This document shows, in pieces, positions 14,684 through 20,397 of a stretch of DNA of 20,397 bases (position 1 is the stretch's first letter; every line of letters starts with the position of its first letter). The translations under genes and the position numbers were made by a program. The notes under the pieces are model-generated. The model was given only the letters and a program-made list of their open reading frames with translations, was not told the origin of the DNA and made no database searches. Source of the stretch: an uncultured Planctomycetaceae bacterium (GTDB taxonomy: Bacteria > Planctomycetota > Planctomycetia > Planctomycetales > Planctomycetaceae); NCBI GenBank assembly GCA_903898975.1, contig CAIUHT010000502.1, positions 1 to 20,397 on the forward strand, in the 5' to 3' direction.

Positions 14684-17600
14684 TCAGTCCACATAGAGAA
14701 ACGAATTCCCCGTGAGCAGCACGCGGGCAAAGGCTTCCCATGCGGCGGTCGCGCGGTCGCCTGCGGGGGTGGTCTCGGGCAGGCGGGCGGCGTAGCCCGC
14801 GACAAACTGTTCGGCCAGGGCCAGTTCTTCGGCCGCGGCGACCCGTCCGTGGGCCGCCTCGATCATCTGCCGGGCCCGCTCTTCCACCCCAACCCCCGGC
14901 AGCGCCCAGCGGGTGGCGAACGCCGCGGCCTGCTCGTGCACAAACGGGGAGTTCATCAGGTACAGCGTCTGGGTGGGGGTGACCGTGGGGAGCCGCTCGG
15001 CCACGCTCTGGTTCGGATCAGCGGCATCGAACAGTGCCAGGAACGGATGGCGCCGATTCCGCTGCTGCATCAGGTACAGGCTGCGATGCCGCGACTCGTA
15101 CACCGCGTGGAATGGCTGATGAATGGTGAACGCCCACGTGTTGGTGGGGGGGAAGGGATGCGGACCCGCTGGACTGCGGTCGAGCTTCCCGCTCACGAAC
15201 AGCATGGCGTCGCGGATGGACTCGGCGTCGAGTGGCTGGCGGGGGTGTCGCCACAGCCAGCGATTTCCCGGGTCGCGGGCCAGCCCCTCGGGCAGATCGC
15301 TCGAATCAAGCTGGTAGACCGCCGACCGCAAGATCAGCCGGTGCAGCGCCTTCAGACTGCCCCCCGACTCCAGGAATCGCCCTGTCAGCCATTCGAGCAG
15401 CTCGGGATGCGAGGGGAGTTCGCCCCGCGCTCCGAAGTCGCTGGGGGTCGAGACCAACCCCCGGCCAAAGTGCCAGCCCCAGACCCGGTTCACAAAGACC
15501 CGGGCCAGCAGGGGCTGGTTCGTGCGGGTCAACCAGTCGGCCAACTGCAGCCGGCCACTGCCGATGGTCCCCTCGGGCAATCGGTCACCACCCAGGATCT
15601 GCAGGTATTGCCGGGGAATCTCCTCCCCGGGCTGATCGGGCTCGCCCCGTTTCTGAAGGCGGGCGTTGACCGCCGTCCCCTCGCTCACGCCGTACGCGGT
15701 CGGATACACCTCGCGGGTCGCCACTGCCTCGCGTTCCGCTGCGACCTGTTTGATCTGCTCTTCCAGCCTGGCCAGTTGCTGGGCCACGTCGGCGGGAGCC
15801 ACGAACGGGGCCACGGGGTCACTCCCCGGGACGGGAAACGCCACTGCCTGCAGTCCCAGGTTGTCGATGTCGCGGGCCGGAGCGGGGCCGGGCACATGCC
15901 CCATCCCGTCGCAGATCACCGTGTCGAGAACGCCATCCCACGCGGCATTCAGTTTCTTGTCGCGGAAGGTGGTGAGGTCACCCGCCGGTCCGACCACTCC
16001 CGACCAGGTCTGCGCTTCGGGATCGAGCGTCGCCTGCAGGGTGTGCCAGACGCCCGGCTCGATGGGGCGGATGACCTCCCAGGTCGAGCCGTTCTTGAGC
16101 GCAAGTTCCGACCGGCTGACACTGAACTCCAGCGCCAGCGACTCGATCACTCCCCGCCCCAGGTAGAAGCGGTAGGCGCCGGGCTGATCGGCCCCCGCGA
16201 CGGTCCGGAAATCGACCGAGAAACTGAATCGCCCACCCGGGCTTTTCTTCAGCTTGTGCGGGAAGACATAGCGAATGCCGTCGGTCGGCAGGCCACTCCC
16301 CACCCGCACGCCGCGCTGCCCCGCGGGGTGAATGTGCGTGAAGGGACTCTGCGCTTCGGCCCCGACCGCGTTCGGTCCCGCCGACAGCCACGGGGCGCCC
16401 GGAGGTTTGCCGTCGGGCTGCCCTTCGAGGGCGAGATCGGGGCCACCGGCGAGCCAGCGGGGGTCGAGTTTCCCCCGGCTCGCCTGCAGCGTGGCGAGTT
16501 GGGTCTCGAGTCGGGCGACTCCCTCGGCCCGCTCGGCTTCCAGGCGCGCGACCTCGCCGGGGGGGACCAGTGGCGGAAACTGGGCGGGGCGCTTGTGTTC
16601 CTCACCACCGGGAAACGCCCACCGGGTGCTCTGCAGAATGCCGTAGAGACCGTAATAGTCGTGCGTCGAGATGGGGTCATACTTGTGGTCGTGGCACCGC
16701 GCACAACCGACCGAGAGCCCCAGCAGCGACCGCCCGACCGAGTCGATCACGTCGGCGAAATCGAGATGCTGGTAGTCGGGGTTGGGGGCGTAGCCATACC
16801 GCTTGCCCACCGCCAGGAAGCCGGTGGCGGTGAGACAGTCGGCGTACTCCTCGGCGGGACGCGACGGGGCGAGCAGGTCCCCGGCGATCTGCAGCCGGAT
16901 GAACTCGGGGAAGGGCAGATCGCGCTGCACCGCCCGCACCACCCAGTCGCGGTAGCGATAGGCTTCGCGAACGGGATAGTCGGCTCCATCGCCCGCCGTA
17001 TCGGCGTAGCGGGCCACATCGAGCCAGTGCCGGCCCCAGCGTTCACCATACCCCTCCGACTCCAGCAGGCGGTCAATGACGCGGTCCCACGCCCCGGGTT
17101 GTTCGTCGTCCAGGAACGCCTCGATTTCGGCGGGAGTGGGAGGGAGCCCGGTCAGGTTGAAGGTGACCCGGCGGAGCAGTGTGCGGCGGTCAGCCGGGGG
17201 AGTGTGAGGCAGCCCTTCGCGTTCGAGACCTGCGAGCACAAACCGATCGAGGTCGGTTTGGGGCCAGCCAGTCTCGCGGACCTCGGGGAGGGCCACAGTT
17301 TGGAGGGGCTGCCAGCTCCACCAGCGGCGGGCTTCGTCGGCCGACATGCCTCCCAGGCGTTCCCCGGCGACGCGTGGATCGACCGCGCCGGCCTTGATCC
17401 ACGCGGCGATCGAGGCGACTTCGTCGGCGGTCAGCCGCTGCCCCTTCCCGGGCGGGGGCATCTGCAGATCAGGATCGGCATATTCGACAGCCCGCAGCAG
17501 CCGGCTTTCGGCAGGCTTGCCAGGCACAATCGCCGGCCCCGCATCGCCCCCCTTCTGCCAACCCTGGCGGGTATCAAGAGCAAGCCCCCCACTGGTCTTG

Positions 17601-17776
17601 CCCGTGACCGAGGAATGACAACCCTGGCACCGCTCGACCAGCAGGGGCCGAATCCGCTGCTCAAAAAAATCCACCGCGGGGTCCGCGGCGTGGAGGAAGC
17701 CGGGACCCCAGCCCGCCAGGCCGATCAACCCAACGGCCAGGCCCAGGAATCGAAGGGGCAAACGTGACTGCGACAT
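14684..17776 (-). CDS. PSD1-type planctomycete cytochrome c / DUF1549 / DUF1553 protein with LamG-like insert
   Basis: A 1030-residue exported protein. A signal peptide covers residues 1 to about 30 (hydrophobic core LGLAVGLIGLAGW, cut near FLHA-ADP). A cytochrome c-like domain follows with CQGCH at 50-54 and a candidate distal Met106 in LQMPPPG. The DUF1549 domain (about 175-385) includes NLTGLPPTPAEIEAF, YGERWGRHWLDVARYADT and the second CxxCH, CARCHDHKYDP, at 358-362. Residues about 480-640 are a lectin/LamG-like beta-sandwich insert (RFSFSVDFRTVAG, WEVIRPIEPGVWHTL). A coiled-coil-like segment lies near 662-695. The DUF1553 domain (about 715-1020) has TNQPLLARVFVNRVWGWHFG and DAESIRDAMLFVSG. 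ATG at 17776 puts the signal peptide at the N-terminus; a longer frame from 17878 adds 34 unlikely residues. The family is widespread in planctomycetes, and its reaction is not established. Confidence 0.93.
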   Translation of the reverse strand: MSQSRLPLRFLGLAVGLIGLAGWGPGFLHAADPAVDFFEQRIRPLLVERCQGCHSSVTGKTSGGLALDTRQGWQKGGDAGPAIVPGKPAESRLLRAVEYADPDLQMPPPGKGQRLTADEVASIAAWIKAGAVDPRVAGERLGGMSADEARRWWSWQPLQTVALPEVRETGWPQTDLDRFVLAGLEREGLPHTPPADRRTLLRRVTFNLTGLPPTPAEIEAFLDDEQPGAWDRVIDRLLESEGYGERWGRHWLDVARYADTAGDGADYPVREAYRYRDWVVRAVQRDLPFPEFIRLQIAGDLLAPSRPAEEYADCLTATGFLAVGKRYGYAPNPDYQHLDFADVIDSVGRSLLGLSVGCARCHDHKYDPISTHDYYGLYGILQSTRWAFPGGEEHKRPAQFPPLVPPGEVARLEAERAEGVARLETQLATLQASRGKLDPRWLAGGPDLALEGQPDGKPPGAPWLSAGPNAVGAEAQSPFTHIHPAGQRGVRVGSGLPTDGIRYVFPHKLKKSPGGRFSFSVDFRTVAGADQPGAYRFYLGRGVIESLALEFSVSRSELALKNGSTWEVIRPIEPGVWHTLQATLDPEAQTWSGVVGPAGDLTTFRDKKLNAAWDGVLDTVICDGMGHVPGPAPARDIDNLGLQAVAFPVPGSDPVAPFVAPADVAQQLARLEEQIKQVAAEREAVATREVYPTAYGVSEGTAVNARLQKRGEPDQPGEEIPRQYLQILGGDRLPEGTIGSGRLQLADWLTRTNQPLLARVFVNRVWGWHFGRGLVSTPSDFGARGELPSHPELLEWLTGRFLESGGSLKALHRLILRSAVYQLDSSDLPEGLARDPGNRWLWRHPRQPLDAESIRDAMLFVSGKLDRSPAGPHPFPPTNTWAFTIHQPFHAVYESRHRSLYLMQQRNRRHPFLALFDAADPNQSVAERLPTVTPTQTLYLMNSPFVHEQAAAFATRWALPGVGVEERARQMIEAAHGRVAAAEELALAEQFVAGYAARLPETTPAGDRATAAWEAFARVLLTGNSFLYVD

Positions 17777-18336
17777 GGGAAGGCCAAGATTGGGAGACAG
17801 TGCGACCGGGGTCGATGAAAGCCTGTGCAAGCCAGACCCCCGTGATCCCACATCCCATCCAGGGCGCGGGGTTGCCACCTGATTCTATCTTGTGAACAGG
17901 GATCTGGGGATCAAACCTCCCGACTGCGAATTGACCAGCGATTCCTAAGAATAGGCCACGCGATGCGACGCGCGATCGACCGGATGACATCCGGCTCTGG
18001 GGACACAACTCAACCCAGCGAAGGCGAACTGAGCGACGGCTGGTGTGCCGGGAGCGCTCATGGATTCCACTGCACTGATGAGAAGAGAGCGGACCGCGTC
18101 AACACCTATTGGAAAGGCGTTGTCGATGTCGATTTGGATTCGTGTGGTCTGACAGGACAGGTGTTTTCAGACGGTTCTCGAAAACAGCGCCTTGCCCTCA
18201 GCTTCGGGTTGTCAGAAGGTGGCGCCGACTGTGTGCCGGGTGGCCCGACACACAGCCGCGCTGCTTCTGACTGGGAGCCTGGAGCTCCGTCGACGGCACC
18301 CGGGGAATCCCCCGTGCGGCCGGGCTTCATTTTGCG
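17777..18336. other. 560-base intergenic region without a convincing gene
   Basis: It lies upstream of the PSD1-type gene and downstream of the PEP-CTERM gene. It is less GC-rich than the neighbouring coding DNA. It contains a 7-bp-arm palindrome at 17980-17994 (CCGGATG, A, CATCCGG) and the hairpin at 18229-18255. A plus-strand open frame from 17963 runs on into the antisense of the PEP-CTERM gene but has no recognisable motif. The PSD1-type promoter should be here; I find no good -35/-10 pair. Confidence 0.5.
18229..18255 (-). terminator. Hairpin downstream of the PEP-CTERM gene, possible terminator
   Basis: CTGTGTGCCGGG at 18229-18240 faces CCCGACACACAG at 18244-18255, a 12-bp stem with one mismatch and a 3-base loop. 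In minus-strand RNA the mismatch becomes a G-U wobble, so the hairpin is better on the strand of the PEP-CTERM gene, about 80 bases past its stop. There is no T-tract, so intrinsic termination is uncertain. Confidence 0.4.
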
Positions 18337-19161
18337 TCAACCGCAAAGGCGGCGCGCAGCCAGCACCACAAGTCCCCCGAACGCCAGGACCCAGGTGCCT
18401 GGTTCCGGGACCGGACTGGGGTTTGGACCGGGATCAGTGGTCAGCAGGGCGTTATCCCAGTACGAGGCGCCCAACGATCCGCCGGCCAATCGCATGCCGA
18501 AAGTGATCGGCAATAAGAGTGTGGGATCATTTTCCCGAAACTCGTACGTCAGGCGAAGGGAGGTGTATCGACGATCAGCTGCTACCACATCTGGCACGAA
18601 CTGGGTCCACCGCGGATTGGCAACAGACAGTGAATCGAGCAGGATGGAACCGCTAGCAAAGGCGTCCAGGTTCTGGGGATTGACAGTACCGGCAACCAGG
18701 TAGAAATAGCCAGCGCGACCTGAGTCGCCCGTGTCACCGAAGGTCCCGAAGTCGACCGTTGCGGTCAACACCTCACCGGCGTGAAACGTGTGTGTGATTG
18801 TTTGACTTACGAGGCGGTCCCAGCGATTGCTGAAGAGTGCCTGGCCACTTTGCGGGGAGCCAAACACATCACCTCTGGTTGTCAGGCCGACATCGGTATG
18901 GGTTCCACCATGTTCTGGGGTGGCATAGGTCCACCCACTGACCCCCGAGATGCTACCGAGATAGTTTGGTCCCGCTGGCGCGGTCGTCGTCCATGTGTTC
19001 CCTGCTGGAAACACCAACGGGGATTGTCCCGTACCCAGAATTGCGGTTGCGTTGAAGTTTCCGTTGACGAGCAGTTGTCCAGCTCGGGCGGGGGGACACC
19101 CCGGGCAAAAAGCCAGGGCGGCCACAACAGAAAACAGCATGCGACGAATCTTTTGAGACAT
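18337..19161 (-). CDS. PEP-CTERM sorting-domain protein
   Basis: A 274-residue exported protein. Residues 1-27 form a signal peptide (MSQKIRRMLFSVVAALAFCP, cleaved near ARAG). The mature part begins QLLVNGNFNAT, a pattern common in beta-sandwich extracellular proteins, and is rich in Thr, Gly and Ser with strand-like segments. It ends with VPEPGTWVLAFGGLVVLAARRLCG: the VPEP motif, a hydrophobic helix and a basic tail, which is the PEP-CTERM signal recognised by exosortase-type sorting. Such proteins are usually associated with the cell surface or exopolysaccharide. The start is well supported: AAGGAG lies 6 bases before the ATG at 19161. No exosortase gene is visible in the window. The specific role is unknown. 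Confidence 0.88.
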   Translation of the reverse strand: MSQKIRRMLFSVVAALAFCPGCPPARAGQLLVNGNFNATAILGTGQSPLVFPAGNTWTTTAPAGPNYLGSISGVSGWTYATPEHGGTHTDVGLTTRGDVFGSPQSGQALFSNRWDRLVSQTITHTFHAGEVLTATVDFGTFGDTGDSGRAGYFYLVAGTVNPQNLDAFASGSILLDSLSVANPRWTQFVPDVVAADRRYTSLRLTYEFRENDPTLLLPITFGMRLAGGSLGASYWDNALLTTDPGPNPSPVPEPGTWVLAFGGLVVLAARRLCG

Positions 19162-19236
19162 CTCTCACTCCTTAAAATGAACTAAAGTGACGCTCGGCCT
19201 TGAGGGTGGAAATCACCAACACAAAGGCGTCGTGTA

Positions 19237-19266
19237 GATATAGGGAGCTTGATTGTGGGCCGTCAA
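19237..19266 (-). promoter_or_regulatory. Sigma70-like promoter of the PEP-CTERM gene
   Basis: The minus strand carries TTGACG at 19261-19266 (five of six matches to TTGACA). After an 18-base spacer comes TATATC at 19237-19242 (four of six matches to TATAAT). This predicts a start of transcription near 19230 and a leader of about 70 bases ending in AAGGAG before the ATG. Confidence 0.45.
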
Positions 19267-19288
19267 GTGTGTTGGCCAGAGTCCAGGC

Positions 19289-19341
19289 CTGTCACAGTCC
19301 GTCCCCACAAGATCTGTCACACGCCCAAGGTTCCTGTCACA
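19289..19341 (-). promoter_or_regulatory. Three direct repeats of TGTGACAG, candidate activator sites
   Basis: TGTGACAG, read on the minus strand, occurs at 19289-19296, 19314-19321 and 19334-19341, spaced 25 and 20 bases apart. All three have the same orientation and lie upstream of the -35 element of the PEP-CTERM promoter, roughly 60 to 110 bases before its predicted start. Spacing of about two helical turns suggests sites on similar faces of the DNA. The regulator is unknown; TGTGA is also the CRP half-site core, but no partner half-site is seen. Confidence 0.45.
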
Positions 19342-19402
19342 GACACGCTGGGTAAATCGCAGTCGATTGAGAAGGAGCGATGACGCCGGAGTCGTGTGAA
19401 GG

Positions 19403-19429
19403 GGATCGCGATCGGAAGGATCACGATCC
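19403..19429 (-). terminator. Hairpin overlapping the stop codon of the sugar kinase
   Basis: GGATCGCGATC at 19403-19413 faces GATCACGATCC at 19419-19429, an 11-bp stem with a 5-base loop. The single mismatch becomes a G-U wobble in minus-strand RNA, which favours function on the strand of the kinase gene. The upper arm includes the TGA stop. No T-tract follows, so it may protect the 3' end rather than terminate. Confidence 0.45.
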
Positions 19430-20397
19430 GCCAGGCACCCGAGCTCCTGAGAGCGTCTTAAACACTCCCGCCCCGACGCCGGCGACCAGGGCGGCTCCGA
19501 CGGCGGCTTCTTCGCAGGCGGTGGGCAGTTGCAGCGGGAGGCCGAATTCCTGTTCGACCAGTTGCGCCAGGAGGGGGTTCTCCCGCAGGCCGTTCCCCGC
19601 ACAGACCGCTCGCCTTGGGACAAATCCACCGGCTTGCTGCCGGACCAGCTGCAGGCCTTCGCCCAGCACGCGGGCCATCCCCTCCAGCAGCGCTCGGGCC
19701 AGGTGCCCGGGGGTGAAGTTCTGCGGCGACAGTCCCTCGATGCGGCCCCGCACCGAGGGGTCGAGCCGCGTTCCCTGGAAGGTTGGCTCACAGCGCAGCC
19801 CCCCCGCCCCCGCCGGGACTTCCGCCGCGAGGCGATTGAGCACGGGGTACAGGCTCTCGCTCTCGGCCAGTCCCAGCACGTCGGTCCCCACCTGCGAGAA
19901 GAACCGCTCGAGCACCTGGTACGACCAGCCCCCGGTCAGGCCGACGTTCGACAGCAGGTTCCCCCGCAGTGGGTACGGGCGCAGCTCGACCGGGGGGGCG
20001 AAGTTCAGTTGGTCGGTGTAGACGGCGACCTGCGCGCCAGTGCCGACGTTGACCAGCACCTCTTGCGTGGGATCGGCGATCGTCCCCACAAAGCTGGCCT
20101 GGTGGTCGCCCAGTGCCGGGAAGACCTGCAGTGATTCGGGCAGGCCCAGTTGCCGGGCGAGCGTGGCGTCGAGCGGGCCGAGGGGCACGTTCGCCTCCTG
20201 CACCGGCGGAAGTTGTGCGCGGGACAGGCCGAGCCGGGCGAGGGCCCCGTCGTGCCAGTCGCGACGGGCGACGTCGAACACGCCACTGCTGCCAGCGGCG
20301 GTCGGCTCGCAGGCCAAGGGTCCGGCTGCCAGGTGGCCCCCTGCCAGGGGACCCTTCGCGGCCTGGCCTCGCACCAGGCGGGCCGCGAAGAGATCCA
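19421..20397 (-). CDS. FGGY-family carbohydrate kinase, sedoheptulokinase-like (5' end cut by window edge)
   Basis: About 324 residues are visible and the frame stays open to the right edge with DLFAARLVRGQ, so the N-terminal part of the gene lies outside the window. The protein belongs to the FGGY sugar kinases, which transfer phosphate from ATP to a sugar. The motif FPALGDHQASFVGT holds the GDxQ Asp that serves as catalytic base in FGGY kinases such as glycerol kinase. VLVNVGTGAQVAVYTD is the phosphate-binding type loop of the C-terminal domain. Near the end, CAGNGLRENPLLAQLVEQEFGLPL followed by EEAAVGAALVAGVGAG is the adenine-side motif of the family. The NGLRxNP version and the overall pattern resemble sedoheptulokinase (SHPK) most, so the substrate may be sedoheptulose; that is inferred. 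The gene ends at the hairpin described separately. Confidence 0.82.
   Translation of the reverse strand, partial: DLFAARLVRGQAAKGPLAGGHLAAGPLACEPTAAGSSGVFDVARRDWHDGALARLGLSRAQLPPVQEANVPLGPLDATLARQLGLPESLQVFPALGDHQASFVGTIADPTQEVLVNVGTGAQVAVYTDQLNFAPPVELRPYPLRGNLLSNVGLTGGWSYQVLERFFSQVGTDVLGLAESESLYPVLNRLAAEVPAGAGGLRCEPTFQGTRLDPSVRGRIEGLSPQNFTPGHLARALLEGMARVLGEGLQLVRQQAGGFVPRRAVCAGNGLRENPLLAQLVEQEFGLPLQLPTACEEAAVGAALVAGVGAGVFKTLSGARVPGGS

Larger units (their letters stand above)
19162..19420. other. Promoter-bearing spacer upstream of the PEP-CTERM gene
   Basis: This 259-base stretch is clearly AT-richer than the rest of the window. It contains the PEP-CTERM ribosome site, a sigma70-like promoter, three TGTGACAG octamers and the hairpin at the end of the sugar-kinase gene. 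No gene is seen in it. Confidence 0.6.

Noticed and set aside
14561..17767. Plus-strand frame of 1068 codons opposite the PSD1-type gene
   Set aside because: Its length is striking, but it mirrors the complete, domain-bearing minus-strand gene and has no motifs of its own.
17963..18703. Plus-strand frame of 246 codons between the PSD1-type and PEP-CTERM genes
   Set aside because: Half of it is antisense to the PEP-CTERM gene and the sequence is low-complexity; kept only as a note in the findings.

Overview
The window is high-GC bacterial DNA that most likely comes from a planctomycete. The evidence is a cytochrome/DUF1549/DUF1553 protein next to a Tat-exported DUF1501 protein, a giant Ser/Thr kinase with a planctomycete-style N-terminal region, and a PEP-CTERM protein. 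Nothing seen here names a species. I saw no tRNA, rRNA, CRISPR array, transposase or integrase.

Left part (1-5820, all minus strand): a phage head-morphogenesis cassette. In transcription order it holds a portal protein, a protease fused to a scaffold-like tail, a small lectin/ConA-like structural protein, a major capsid protein, and the first codons of another gene cut by the left edge. A 15-bp tandem repeat array lies between the capsid gene and that partial gene. The terminase normally found upstream of a portal gene is absent. The neighbour on that side is a divergently transcribed gene that looks cellular. The cassette could be the edge of a prophage, a remnant, or a domesticated capsid module; the window cannot tell which.

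Middle (5821-12692): a 355-base divergent spacer with dyad elements, then a plus-strand secreted BNR/Asp-box protein (6176-7348) with a CxCC motif. Convergent to it is a 1694-residue minus-strand protein that joins a Ser/Thr kinase, a STAND-type NTPase, a single membrane helix, an alpha-helical repeat-like region and an FGE/sulfatase-modifying-factor-like domain. That last domain lacks one of the two FGE active-site cysteines.

Right-centre (13050-17776, minus): the PSD1-type cytochrome/DUF1549/DUF1553 protein followed by the DUF1501 protein, the classic planctomycete gene pair. The spacer between them carries a hairpin and a 17-bp tandem repeat. A short repeat also follows the DUF1501 gene.

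Right end (17777-20397): a 560-base spacer without a convincing gene, then a PEP-CTERM exported protein (minus) with a strong Shine-Dalgarno, a sigma70-like promoter and three TGTGACAG octamers upstream. The FGGY carbohydrate kinase (sedoheptulokinase-like) at the edge lacks its N-terminal part and ends in a hairpin that overlaps its stop codon.
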